From Ananas comosus (lineage: Eukaryota; Streptophyta; Magnoliopsida; Poales; Bromeliaceae): a stretch of 64,000 nucleotides of DNA. Below are positions 1 through 11,691 of this stretch, in pieces (position 1 is the first letter of the stretch; each line of letters opens with the position of its first letter). The DNA is taken from positions 8,072,584 through 8,136,583 of the forward strand of contig NC_033622.1 of the NCBI RefSeq assembly GCF_001540865.1, read 5' to 3'. The position numbers were made by a program, and so were the translations under genes. The notes beneath the pieces were generated by a model. It saw only the letters and a list, made by a program, of their open reading frames with translations, did not search any database and had not been told where the DNA came from.

Positions 1-90
1 ATCGTTGACATTGATCTATACCATTGAAGATGTTTAGAATCAAATTTCAATCTTTTCGACATCAGTTTGCCTAATGATCAAACGGTTTCA
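1..90. repeat. Arm of a long-inverted-repeat MITE, cut by the window edge
   Basis: These bases match the reverse complement of about 1545-1630, the right arm of the MITE at 1168-1714 (shared blocks include TGATCTATAC and CTAATGATCAAA). It is a second, partial copy of the same family, and the AT microsatellite follows directly. Confidence 0.6.
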
Positions 91-100
91 ATACTATAAC

Positions 101-505
101 ATATATCATATACACATACATATATATATATATATAGATACATACATATTATATATATACACATAACATATATATACTATATATACACATACATATATAT
201 AATATATACATACACATACATATATTATATATATAGATACATACATATTATATATACACATACATATATATATATTATTACAAATACATATATATTATAT
301 ATACACAACATATATATATTATATACACATACATTAATATATATATATACATACATATATATATATAATCAGTACACATACATATATGTATACATACACT
401 ACATATATATATATATACACATACATATATATATATATATACAATAACCATATATATATATATAATACACATTACATAATATATATATATACACATACAG
501 TTATA

Positions 506-536
<31 letters not shown>

Positions 537-1080
537 TATATTTTGCATATATTATATATAGTATATATATATAATAATAATATATATATATACATATGTA
601 TACATAAGATGTTATACTATATTATAATATAATATACACATAATGTATGTATACACATAGTAATAAACATATATATATACACATATGTATGTAATATATG
701 TGTATGTATATGTATATATACTATACATATATTTATATATATATTATAATATATATATGTATGTATACTATACATATATATATATACATAATATACAGCA
801 TATGTATATATACATAGGATATATATACACATGTATACATACATATGTATATAACACATGTATACATACATGCGACGTATATATACATATGCTATAATAC
901 ACATGTATGTATACATGGATATCTATAATATGTGATATATACACATGTACTGTGATACATATGTTATATATACATTATGTATATATTACAGTGGTATAAT
1001 TATATCTATAGAGAGAGAGATAACATATGTATATAATAATATGTATATATACATGTGTATATATATATATAGAGAGAGAG
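101..1080. repeat. AT-rich microsatellite tract (TA / TATACA / CATATA units)
   Basis: Almost a kilobase of alternating purine-pyrimidine DNA made of (TA)n interspersed with ACATACA and TATGTATACA steps, ending in GAGAGA at about 1070-1082. The tyrosine/isoleucine-rich reading frames here on both strands are by-products of the repeat and are not genes. Confidence 0.95.
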
Positions 1081-1167
1081 AGATGAGCGAGATGAGCGAG
1101 GAGAGATGGAGCTCAGAGCTTAGTCGCAGAACGGGATACGGGAGTTCGGAGAAAGAGAGAGAGATGA

Positions 1168-1710
1168 GAGTTTGAGCCTGAGAATACTATCAGGTAGCAC
1201 GGGCTCCGTTGCCACCCATTTGTTTTCGATGATGGAGCTTCCAAATCGATGATCAGAACCGTTGAATATGATCTATACCACTTGAAATATCTGGAAATCA
1301 AATTTCATGCTTTTTCGATATTGTTCTCTTGTCCATCAAGTGAGCATAAAAATGAACGGCTGAAAATGAATATCCTCTAAAAAGTGATGATAGGAATTTT
1401 GTAATCAAGATCGAGAGTATAGATCTTATTCTAAATAGTTTAAAAAATTTTCTAACCAAAATTCAATTGATTTGGATAGTTTTACACCATTAAACGAGAA
1501 AACGCCTTATATCTACCATTAAAATTACAAATTTTGAAACTCTTTGATCATTAGGTCAATGATATCGAAATGATTTGAAATTTGGTTTCTAGATACTTCA
1601 AGTAGTATAGATCATGTTCAACGATGCCGATTGTCGATTTAAAGGCTCCATCATCGAAAACAAATGAGTGGCAACGGAGCTAGTTTGCTACCGATAGCAT
1701 TCCAGCTCAA

Positions 1711-1714
<4 letters not shown>
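1168..1714. mobile_element. Foldback/MITE-type DNA transposon with long terminal inverted repeats
   Basis: The left arm (about 1168-1330) and the right arm (about 1540-1714) are imperfect inverted copies of roughly 160 bp. Both carry the block GCTCCGTTGCCAC and a shared GATGATGGAGC core. The ~210-bp middle is AT-rich and non-coding. There is no transposase, so the element is non-autonomous; Mutator-like ancestry is only a guess. Target duplications cannot be read because both flanks are microsatellite. Confidence 0.7.

Positions 1715-1752
<38 letters not shown>
1713..1752. repeat. (TA)n microsatellite
   Basis: Perfect TA dinucleotide run abutting the right arm of the MITE. Confidence 0.95.
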
Positions 1753-1754
<2 letters not shown>

Positions 1755-2629
1755 CAATTGTAGGGTTTGTTAGGGGTGTTTATGCAATTGTCTCACTGTG
1801 GACTACTGTGGGCTGTTAGTATATGTTGTGGGTGATCTCTGGACTGATCGTCCATGGTCTGGAACCTTATGCAAGGATCGAATCTCTATTTTATTATGTT
1901 TTTCGGTGAAGTCCGCTGGCGGAACGCAGTTTTGATCCGATCCGACGCCGTTGGAATACCCGATCCGACGCCGTTGGAATACCTTAGGAATTGCCGCTAA
2001 GCCTTGTTGGCTGGTCACCATCGCCGTCTCTAGTGTTCGGAGACATCCGGTTAGCGGCAGTGGGTTCTGGTGTCAAAATTGACACTTTTCAAAACCCGAA
2101 TCGGAATGGTTATCCAACAATAATCGTTTTGATGTTAGTAGTTGCTGCTGAAACATCCAAATGGACGTGTTCTGGGGCAGCGGTTGACTCGTAGGGCGAG
2201 TCAGTGAGTTCCGGGACACTTCGTCGGTCCCGGCGGAATGCCGATGCGATTTTCGGGATTCTCGGCGAGTTATGGTAAATGGTTATGGAAAATCGATCCC
2301 CGCGGGTTTATTTGTAGGGTTGTGGATTTGTTGTTTCTTATATGTGGGTTAGACACTAACCCGGTGGACCTTCCGTAGGTCCGGTTGTCGTTGTTCCACA
2401 GTCGGGAGATAGGCGCGACATTCGTACAGGTGGGTACTTCAACCCGAAGTCCGTACAGTGGTGCACGCTCGGTGATATTCTCTCTACCCTGTCTCTTTTA
2501 TTACAGTTGTTACCCTTGTTGAGCTTGACACCATGTGAACCTTCATGTATTGCTCTATTTGTTTAGTTTGCATATCCAGTATCATGATTTAGAAGTAGAG
2601 CGGACATTGTTTGCATCTCGTCCATTGTG

Positions 2630-3110
2630 ACACTGTTGTGACCTAGTCGATCGGTTCCATGACTCATGTCGTTTGATGACTTATGAGGTCGGTATACTCT
2701 GAGGGGTAGGATTGTCGGCTAGTTGCCGACGGATGATTATAGATTACACTGGTCCATAATTTGACATTTATATAACCTAGTCGGTTGGTTTCGTGACTCT
2801 TCGGTTTCATGACCCTTGTCGTTTGATGACCTATGATGTCGGTGTGTTCTGAGAGATAGGATTGTTGGCTAGTGACTGACAGCTAGTTCTGGATTATACC
2901 GACGCATGATGTGACATTCTAGTGACCTGTTGGTCGGTTCTTGTGCATACATTTTAGTTGACATTGAGTGGTTGGTACTTGCATACCTTCGGAAGGGTGT
3001 TGAGTCGTTCCATCCTAGTTGACCTGAGTGGTCGGTACTTGTGTTTCCTTACGGTTTGATGACCTATTGGTCGGTGTGCCCTGAGGGGCGGTGATTGTTG
3101 GCTATTAATC
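2630..3110. repeat. Diverged tandem repeat, unit roughly 130-140 bp, about 3.5 copies
   Basis: Recurring blocks of the type GTTTGATGACCTAT, GTCGGTGTG and CTGAGGGG, then GGATTGTTGGCTA, each followed by a diverged spacer. Copies begin near 2640, 2760, 2900 and 3000. Non-coding. Confidence 0.6.
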
Positions 3111-3404
3111 ATACCTGCATCGATCGCCACAGCTTGAGAGCATTTCACGCAGACCAGCAGGTTGATCCCCCGCAGGAGGGTGTTCTTTTCCATAAAAGAG
3201 GTCATACATCCGACCCGTGAGCCCGGCAGTATTCTCTTTCTGCTAGGGTTACATGTAACACACTGGACCTTTGCAAATTGCGAGGTTCGAGTGTTTGGAT
3301 GTATTTCGAGCTTTTCCACACTTGGTGGAGGGTTGTAGAATGTTTTCCGACCTAAAAAGTTCAAGAACTGGAATTCTGGACAAGTCCTGATAGTTTTTAC
3401 TCTC

Positions 3405-3620
3405 GGGGACCGGTCCCTGGAAGGAGAGACCGGTCCCCCAGTGAGCAGTACTGCGGCAGCCTTGAGGCAACCGGTCCCTGGCGGGCGAGACCGGTCCCCG
3501 AGCGCGTCTACGCAGTGAGAGACCAGTCCCGCGCAGGGAGAGACCGGTTCCCGAACGCTGGTTTTTCGGGTTCGCAGCGAGAGACCGGTCTCTGCTGGGG
3601 AGAGACCGGTCCCTCTGGGC
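3405..3620. promoter_or_regulatory. ACCGGT palindrome cluster in the U3 of LTR A1
   Basis: About eight to nine GACCGGTCCC-type sites, several being the 12-bp perfect palindrome GGGACCGGTCCC or close to it. They lie 75-290 bp upstream of the predicted TATA-like box. A role as a promoter-proximal binding or methylation site is inference. Confidence 0.6.
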
Positions 3621-5372
3621 GAAAACTGTCCAGACCGGGCTGTGGTAATATTGGATTTTTGAGGGGCCTGGTTGGATTTTGTTACATTAGAGGGTCTATA
3701 TGACCCCTCCACCCTCTCTTCTCCTCATTTCTCTTCTCTCAACTCTCTCCACACCCTTGGTAGAGGAGAAGAAGAAGAAGGAGAAGGAGAAGAAGGAAGG
3801 AAGAAGAAGAAGATTGAGAGCTTTTAGAGGACTTGGAGCATCTTCCTCACCCTCTCTTCTTCCTTGGTGCTTGGAGCTTGGACTTGGAGCTTGCATAGGA
3901 GGAGATCTTCACCCTTGGAGCTAGGATTGGAGCTTCTAAGGAGGTTTGTTGCTCATTTCCCTCCTCTAGATCTTGTTTTGATAGTTTTTGTAGATGGAAC
4001 CCTAGAAATGAGATTTAGGGTTGATTTTGGGGCTTTTTGATCTAGGGCTTTTGAGGCTAGATTAATTGGTTTAGAACCTTCCTTGGGCTTGGATTGGAAG
4101 GGTTCTAGCTCTCTTTTGGAGCTTTGGAAGAGATTTCTTCTCTTGAGGTGAGTTTTGGCCCTTTTTGCTTCTAGGTTAATGTTTGATCTTATGGTTGGTC
4201 GTAATGCCCTCGTATCTCTTCGCTGATCACTTTTAGGGTACTTTGAGACTCGTGGACAACTCCGTTCGGCGAATCGAAGGAGCACGCGACGGTTCGGTGG
4301 GTTTGACCTAGCCTATGATATGAGAAATGCTCATATTTGGCAAATATGTTTCGTAAAATAGAAATTCATGCATTTCCATGTTAAATGTATTTAATATGAA
4401 TTTTAGAATGCTTAACATGCATATATTATGTATAGTGAAATTTTAGACCCCTATGTGGTAGAGTGCATGCATGTGAGACTTAGCATTCTAGTTATGATTG
4501 GGAACCATGATCCCTATTATGAAAACGGATCTTGCTCTCTTGCATTTAACCTATATGCCAATTGGGACATTAGGAATTTTAGAAGCCTAGAGAGGGCTTG
4601 AGAACTTGGACTATTTGAGAATTGGGCCAATGTCATAAAGAGGCATTGGGCCCGGGCTATAGTAGTCATTAGTATTAATGTTTAAATGAAACATAGAACA
4701 AGAATTGAGCTTGATCAGTGTGATGCTTAAGTGTCATAAAGAGGCACTAAGCAAGTGAGTGTTGGGACATCACTTAGAGACATTGGGCTAGATCCTTGGG
4801 ATGCTAGTGACCTTGCCATGTTAGAGACATGCGGATAGAGTATTTGAGACAGTGACCTTGCTTGTTTGCCATTTGTGCTCATTCGCACATGCTTGTGAGG
4901 GTCGCTCCCTACAAGCCGGCACTCCGGAGTTAGCCTACGCGACTTTTGTTCGCTCGTGCGGTATTGAGAAGCCTACGGGGTCGACTGGGACAGACACATT
5001 CCAAGAGTAGGGATGTTGGGCTACCACAGGCACTTAGGCGGCACAAGCTGGACTACCTTTGGTAGGTCCTTAATTGGAAATGGAAATCGACAGGGTGTTG
5101 TATATGAACAATCACTACTAGATAGGATTAGTAGTTGGATCACTTGGATACGCTCATGATATAGCATTGGTACATTTAGTATACTTGCTTGCTTCATTAT
5201 TGCATCGTAGTATACTTGGTTGTTTGGATAGAGTTTACCCTTATGCATTGACATATTGCATCGTGAGGTTTACTTGTTGAGACATATGGGTTAGCACTTC
5301 ATTTATGCTTTCTTACCGTGTTACTATTATCTTTATTGCTATTACTATCTTGTACTTACCCTCGTTATGGGG

Positions 5373-5438
5373 CCTAGTGGAGCAGGAGCTGAGGTCAGTA
5401 ATTGCCCACTGGGGACTATAAACTATAGTTCTCACGCC
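5373..5438 (+). other. Conserved LTR double hairpin (A1)
   Basis: CCTAGTGG (5373-5380) can pair with CCACTGGG (5405-5412). A second stem, ACTATA/TATAGT with a 3-nt loop, follows, then CTCACGCCC. It lies 430-490 bp before the LTR 3' end. Confidence 0.6.
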
Positions 5439-6170
5439 CTCTTTTTCTCGATGTTTTTCAGAGCCTTCCACGCAGGTTGAGGCCAGGGATCGCGGGAAGA
5501 GAGTTGCTTCGAGCTAGCTTCCTTGAGGACGAGTTGCTAGGTGGTCCACCTCTCGATTTATATTTCTTTCTGCGAGAGGTTGAGGAGTTTACCAGTGTAC
5601 TAGAGACCACCATTTTTGTACTAGAAACAGTTATTGTATAACTTATGTTTACTCTCATGTATTAGTTATGTTCTATTACTATCAGCATAGATGTTAGAAC
5701 TTTACTCGCTCTGATATCTTTAGTTGCTTGTTATTTCACTTCTTTTATTTGTTCCATCTCTTGCTTTTACTTCCGCTTTTCTTGTAGACGCCTTATATGT
5801 GTAGACATATGGCGGGTCTGGGCACGCTACCGAGAGGGCCTCCGCCGGTCCCGGGGCGTGACATTACATGCCAGGAGCGAGCAAGTAGTAGCTTTTGCCT
5901 AAGATCCTTAGACCGACACGACGGTTTAGATTGGGTATATTTGAGCTATTCGTCGAGTTGACCTATATGGCTATAGTAGCGGTTGTTGCATGCATACTTA
6001 CAATCCTTTGTTTACGTTTGTCTTGCTACTGTAGTTTTGATATCGATGTATGCATTCTATTCTATTTTACAGTAGTGGTAGTTATATGTTCTTTTACTGT
6101 TCTCCCTCTTTCCAGTATTATTGCTACAGTATTTATGATATCTTCTCATTACTTTGATTATCTCTTTCTG

Positions 6171-6250
6171 TACTAGTGAGTACTCCTCGCCTTCGTCGGC
6201 TTGCAGTACCCACTGGGAGGGGAGACATGTGTACATGTTCTCACCCCCCA
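6171..6250 (+). other. Conserved LTR double hairpin, variant (H)
   Basis: CCCACTGGG is followed by a stem ACATG/CATGT around TGTA, then TTCTCACCCCC. The stem sequence differs from family A while pairing is kept. The outer stem (ACTAGTGAG at 6172) is weaker. Confidence 0.5.
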
Positions 6251-6882
6251 CCATTTTTCAGGTGATGCGGGCGGTGAGGGTTGAGACGAGACGTGAGACA
6301 CGCTAGTAGCAAACGATAGAGCTTTCAACCCGGTGGATTTGGTTTAAATTCCTATCTCTACATCTCAAAATAAATGACTTAGATATTATAGTTCAGTTGG
6401 TTTTCGTTTATTTAGACAATTGTGGTTTTGTGAAAGTAATAATTTGCTTATGGTTTTCTTATAAAATGAAAACAATTTTCTATCCCCCGTGATAGCATGT
6501 TTATAAAAGAAAAGAGTTTCCGTGTGGGAAACGATTTTTAAAAGAGTTTTCGTGGTTATCATAATTCTTAATATTTCAAAATAAGTTTTCGAGTGAAAAA
6601 TATTTTAAACTGATAGATGTGGAATTATGATTAACTGTGATGGAATGAATGTGAATGGAATATGTGATGTGGTAATTGTATGTGAATGATTATCTTGTGT
6701 GGTTGTATCTTGTACTTGTGCGACGCCGTACAAATACATGAAAGACTCTGTCCGGGTGAACAGTGGACTCTCTATAGTTGTAGCGGATCTAACGTCCTCT
6801 GGGGTCAAGGTTTTCAAAAAAAAAAAAAAAATGGGCACTTTTGCGTTGTTTTAAACTCATTAAGGGACCCTGAGGCCTGACA

Positions 6883-7194
6883 GATAACCAAAACCAATTA
6901 TATTCGGACTCATACAATCCTAATAGGTCTCATGTTGACCAAGAAATTTTAGGGCCAATAATTATAATTTAAATCCACAATAGGCCCATTCATGAATATG
7001 AGTTGGTGAGCCTCATGAAAGCCCATTGAAATTTTAAACTTCTGCACTAATTCGGGCCCTATTTCAGCCCAATGAATATTATTATTTGTGACCAACAAGT
7101 TTCATCAAAGTGGGCCCAATAAATGATGGCCCATATCCACATCCTAAAATTCAATATCCAATTAGAAAATATCTCTTATCCTAATAACCTCATT
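6883..7194. other. Non-coding spacer, probably U3 of an unidentified element
   Basis: AT-rich DNA with repeated GGCCCATT / AGCCCAAT blocks and no reading frame. It rejoins 9825 once solo LTR A2 is removed, so both parts belong to one older sequence. Confidence 0.4.
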
Positions 7195-9819
7195 TGTAAC
7201 ACACTGGACCTTTGCAAATTGCGAGGTTCGAGTGTTTGGATGTATTTCGAGCTTTTCCACACTTGGTGGAGGGTTGTAGAATGTTTTCCGACCTAAAAAG
7301 TTCGAAAATCGAAATTCTGGATAAGTCCTGAGAGTTTTTACTCTCGGGGACCGGTCCCTGGAAGGAGAGACCGGTCCCCCAGTGAGCAGTGTTGAGGCAG
7401 CCTGAGGCAACCGGTCCTGCGCAGGGAGAGACCGGTTCCCGAACGCTAGTTTTTCGGGTTCGCAGCGAGAGACCGGTCCCTGCTGGGGAGAGACCGGTCC
7501 CTCTGGGCGAAAACTGCCCAGACCGGGCTGATGTAATATTAGATTTTTGAGGGGCCTCACAGGATTTTGTTACAAGAGAAGGCTTATATGGCCACTTCTC
7601 CTTCTCCCCTTCCTCACTCACCATTTCTCTTGCTTCTAGAGAGAGAGAGAGAAAGGGAGAGAGTGGGAGAGGAAGGAGAAGAAGAGCTTGTAGAGGACTT
7701 GGAGCTTCACCTCCACCCTTTCTTCTCCCTTTTGGTGGATTGGAGCTTACTTTTGGAGCTTGGTGGTGGACCAAACTTCAACCTTGGGCATTTTGAGCTT
7801 GGATTGAAGCTTCCAAAGGGTTAGTGACATGTTTCCTCCTTTAGATTCTTGTTGGGATTTTGGGAGATTGAAACCCTAGTTTTGAGACTTAGGGTTTATT
7901 TTTGGGCTTTTTAAACCTAGGGCTTTTGAGCTTGATTGTTGGTTTTAGAACCTACCAAGGGCTTGATTGGAAGGTTCAAGCTCTCTTTGAGCTTTGGGAG
8001 AGATTCTACTCTGAGGTTAGTTTTGCCTTTTTGCTTCTAGTTAATTTTGATATTATAAGATGGTCGTAATGCCTCTCTCTTTCGCTGATTACTTTTAGGG
8101 TATTTGGACTCGGGGACAACTTTGGTTCGGCGAATCGAGACCCTACGCGCGGTTCGGTGGTTTGACCTAGCCTACATATGAGAAATTCTCATATGTGTTA
8201 TAATATTTTCCGTAAATTGAAAAAGCAGCATATTCATACTAAATGTATTTATTATGATTTTAGAATGCTTAAAATGCATATGTTATATATAATGAAATTT
8301 TGGACCCTCTATGTAGTAGAGAGTTGCTGAGAGAGAGTTGTTGCATTTAGCATTCTATACGAGATTTGTTTCATGTTTCTATAGTGTATAGTTCGAATCA
8401 TGCATTTAACTTAAGTTTACTTGTGACATGAAAGATGATGAATTGCCATATAGAGGTACTGAGCTAGAATGTATGTGAACTAGCGAGCTAATGTCATCAG
8501 CGCATTGACTCGGGACATGTGTGAACCTAGTGGATAGGGCCATTGAGGACTTGGGATACATGTTGGACATCTAAATTGCCAAGAGTGTCATCAAGGGCAC
8601 TAGGCGTACAAAACTGAAAAATTCACATTATGCCTTAAACTAGACTTCGGAGCTGAGTGACTATACCATTGTAGAGACATGGATTGGATACTTGAGAACT
8701 TGGACTTTGCTGCTTGCCAGTTTGTGCTCATATCGCACATGCGTGTGAGGTGTCGCTCCCTACAAGCCGCACTCCGGAGTTTAGCCTACGTGACTTATGT
8801 TCGCTTCTCGTTGGTATTGAGAAGCCTACGGGTCGAGTGGGACATGACAATTCCAATAGTACTGATTTCTTACAGGCACTTAGGCGGCACAAGCTGACTA
8901 CCCTGTAGTCCTTAAGTGGAAATGAAATCGACCACGGGGTTGAGGAGTGTTTTAATCACTATCTAGATATGGTTTTTATGTTATTGAATTTACACTTTAT
9001 TATAGCTTTTAGCTATATGGTCCGTAGTATCATTGTATTTAATATCTTGCTTTAGTTTCTCTCTTGTCATTTAAAGCATACTTGGTTTCCATGACAGAAC
9101 TATGTCATAATTTTATTTTTTTCATTTTTTAAAGTGTTATATGTTATTTACTAGTTTAGAATATCGCGTAAGATTTGATTCATCAGCATGACATCGTGCA
9201 TAACTTGAAGTTCATATTTAATTATGGCTTTTTTCATATGATGCTTTATATTCGCAGTTATTTATTGCTTATTATCATTGTTTCTTATCTTCTTTTTATG
9301 GGGTGTCGCTGGTGGTGTCATAGAGCTGTAGTCTAGTTAATTGTGCCGCACTGTATACTATATATATTATGTCCTCTCACCGCCCGTTTTTTTTTTCTCT
9401 GATGTTTTTCATGAAGCCTTCCGCGCAGGGAGATTGGCCAGGGATCTGGCGAAAGGGTATCGCCTCGGGCTAGCGTGCTTACCGAGGGATCGTTCGATAG
9501 GTGGTCTACCTCTCGTGTTTTCTTTTTGTGAGAGGTTGAGAGTTGTACCCGTATATGTATAGAGACCACCATTTTTGTACTTGAGACAGATGTTGTACTT
9601 CTTATTGTTTTTTTTATTGTCTAGCTTTATTTCTATACTTTGGTGTAGATGATAGAACTTTACTCGCTCTGATATCATTAGTTGCTAGTTATTTCACTTC
9701 TCTATTTGTTCTATCTCTTGCTTTACTTCCGCTTTTATTGTAGACGCCTTATATGTGTAGACATATGGCGGGTCTGGGCACGCTACCGGGAGGGCCTCCG
9801 CCGGTCCTGGGGCGTGACA
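7195..9819 (+). mobile_element. Solo LTR, family A, copy 2
   Basis: A 2,625-bp LTR, TGTAACACACTGGACC to GGGGCGTGACA, with perfect duplications TCATT at 7190-7194 and 9820-9824. It is colinear with copy 1, with fewer ACCGGT sites. From about 8200 to 9350 it differs by many one- and two-base indels, while both ends are nearly identical to copy 1. No internal region is present, so it is a solo LTR. Confidence 0.93.
7346..7508. promoter_or_regulatory. ACCGGT palindrome cluster in the U3 of LTR A2
   Basis: About six GACCGGTCC-type sites upstream of a TATA-like CTTATATGG near 7584. It is shorter than in copy 1 because one block (GGCGGGCGAGACC and neighbours) is missing. Confidence 0.6.
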
Positions 9820-9824
9820 TCATT

Positions 9825-10440
9825 ATTCCATTCTCATTCAAAATTCAATTTCAAATCCTCAACCAACTGCCAAAATATCTCCTAACCAACTATATCCACT
9901 TCCAAAATATCCCTAACTAACCACAACCAACTGCCAAAATATCTCCTAACCAATCACAACAAACTCCCAAAAAATCTCATAACCAACCACATCCACTCGA
10001 ATTTCGAATATCTGTCCCTCCAACAACCGATTCAAAATTCGATTTCGAATTTCAAATCCCTAACCGACTCCTTAAAGTATCTCTCGCCTAACCCCACGAA
10101 TCGCTCTGATTCGTCAGATTGCCCCTCCTATTATAAATATGAGAATAAAACAAAGATAGGAAAGAAAAAACAGATAGATTGAGAGAGGATAGCGATAGAG
10201 AGACTATGATACAAAGAGAGATAATAGCATTTTTGCCCTTGCTACACGCGTTTCTACGGACAAAAAAAATTCAAAGAATGAGAAATCATCGACCGCACCG
10301 CCGTGCCGCTTCATCCAGTTCGTCATCTGATCATCTAGTAAAAAATAAAAAAAAAAAATGGAAAGAAAGAAAAAAATAATAATAAAACATATCAAAAATA
10401 AAAAAAAAAAAGAACTCTTTTTCCGCTTTATTTTTTCTTT
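9825..10440 (+). other. Non-coding DNA with repeated AACCAACTGCCAAAATATC units and a TATA motif
   Basis: Several degenerate copies of CCAAAATATCTCCTAACCAA occur at 9868-9990, then TATAAAT at 10132-10138 within a GC-poor stretch. This resembles the promoter and leader of an LTR, but no terminus could be assigned. Homopolymer-rich A and T runs follow at 10330-10450. Confidence 0.35.
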
Positions 10441-10479
10441 TTTTTTCTAGGTCCTGCTACCGTAGTCATCAATGCCGTC

Positions 10480-10913
10480 TAGACAACTTCGATGGAAGAG
10501 TGGAGGGGAGCCAATGGCTCCCCGTTTCTTCGGACCACTCTATACCCCATTCGAAGTCGTTAATTGATGGGATGGGTGATTTACATTGCTGCGACCTCCT
10601 CCAACCTTGCTGGTTTGATGTTTTCGAAAGAAGAGGGGAGAGGAATCAATGATTCACCGTTTCATCGGATCCTTCAAACTCTTTCGAAAATATCGTATCA
10701 AATCCGTCGGTCGTTAAGATCTATGCCACCATCATCATCTTCACCGCCGTATCTCCAACCTTACCGGTTCAGCATTTTCGAAAGAAGAGGGGAGGGGAAT
10801 CAATAATTTCCCATTTATTCTTACCCTTCAACCACTTTTGAAAATGTCGAATCAAATCCGCCTGCCGTTACGACTATTGCCACCATCATCATCTACACCA
10901 CAGTCTTCTCCAA
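10480..10913. repeat. Tandem repeat of about 150-170 bp, left part
   Basis: Three diverged units share TTTCGAAAGAAGAGGGGAG(G), ATCAATGATTC and CCACCATCATCATCT. The array stops at 10913, where solo LTR B is inserted, and resumes at 24985, so it is one array of at least four to five units. Confidence 0.75.
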
Positions 10914-11389
10914 TGTTACGCCCCAATCCCCGCCAATTTGGTCTGGTTCGGGTCACATCAACAGACGCCGAACGGACAGAGTCTCCCCTGTCCGCCCAAG
11001 GCTTTAAAACATGTATAATAAAGCAATCAAACAATGAGATTATCATTTATACAAGGCTTGCACGAGGGTAAGCAACAACGAAAGCGAAAGCTCTAAGCTA
11101 ATATATTCAACCATACATAATACTTGATTACATTTGAACCAAATAAAAGTAAACTGAACTATCACATTTCTTTGCTTTCATTCATAATTCTTTACATTTA
11201 GTCATTCACCAAATTACATATTTGTTTTCCACTTTACAACTTTCTAAATCAACAAAAGAAGTTGATACATGTAAACCAAAAGGGAAATGACTAGAAAATG
11301 TGAAATAGTCCCGGTGGCCGTTATCTACGGCGCTAAACCCTTGCCTCGGTCCTCCGCCGCCCCGCTCGTGCTAGGACCTGTAGGGTTAG

Positions 11390-11456
11390 TGGTGTGAGAA
11401 CTACAACGAAGTTCTCAGTGGGTTTGGCATCCGACCTCGCCGACTTACCCACTAGG
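11390..11456 (-). other. Conserved LTR double hairpin (B)
   Basis: Perfect stem GAGAACT/AGTTCTC with a 7-nt loop at 11396-11416. The outer pair is CCCACTAGG (11448-11456) with the AGTGGGT block. In element D the same stem reads GGGAACT/AGTTCCC, a compensatory A-T to G-C change. Confidence 0.65.
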
Positions 11457-11691
11457 TCTATCCAGACATAAGTATGACAAAGGAAGAAAAGTAATCAGTA
11501 CTAATGCATCTAATACTATGCCTGCAAAAGAATGTCAGTGGATATAGGAAATCAACAATGTATAGTATGCATGCATGCATGTTCTTTATCATTACTTTGT
11601 CTTTCTGTACCCAATCTTACCGGTTAACTTTGTTAACCCCAATAGCTCACCATTCCATCTCCCGTCTATCGGGAGTGGCTTTAAGCATAAC

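Larger units (their letters stand above)
3254..5863 (+). mobile_element. Solo LTR, family A, copy 1 (Ty3/gypsy Tekay type)
   Basis: A 2,610-bp LTR beginning TGTAACACACTGGACC and ending GGGGCGTGACA, flanked by perfect 5-bp duplications TTACA (3249-3253 and 5864-5868). The flanking sequence rejoins cleanly across it, and no internal region or primer site is present, so it is a solo LTR left by LTR-LTR recombination. In order it carries an ACCGGT palindrome cluster, a TATA-like CTATATGACC near 3693, a CT-rich leader, the conserved double hairpin, and a U5 end shared with the gag-only element at 11692-20657. A minus-strand reading frame of 252 codons spans the palindrome cluster but resembles no protein. 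Confidence 0.93.
1753..6882 (+). mobile_element. Probable Tekay-type LTR remnant (H), split by a solo LTR
   Basis: With the insertion at 3254-5868 removed, this is about 2.5 kb with the texture of the other LTRs. It has a CCCACTGGG...GTTCTCACC hairpin at 6171-6250, a U5-like stretch about 6715-6882 with CTCTGTCCG and GACTCTC, and a terminus ending CCTGACA at 6882. The 5' end is uncertain: TGTAGGG at 1759 is a candidate start, but I find no matching target duplication. No PBS follows 6882. It is most likely an old solo or truncated LTR. Confidence 0.4.

Noticed and set aside
278..916. Tyrosine/isoleucine-rich open frames on both strands
   Set aside because: They translate the TA/TATACA microsatellite and have no sequence of their own.
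2954..3712. 252-codon minus-strand open frame
   Set aside because: Lies across an LTR boundary and its palindrome cluster. The repeated TGLS/RDRS text comes from the ACCGGT repeats, and the related LTR copies do not keep the frame.
1759..6882. A second complete solo LTR with target duplication
   Set aside because: The candidate ends TGTAGGG and CCTGACA have different flanks (GCAAT against GATAA), so boundaries are unproven; listed only as a probable remnant.
9292..9390. Conserved double hairpin in solo LTR A2
   Set aside because: The position is right and CCGCACTG...CTCACCGCCC is present, but the block is riddled with indels and pairing cannot be shown, so it is not counted.
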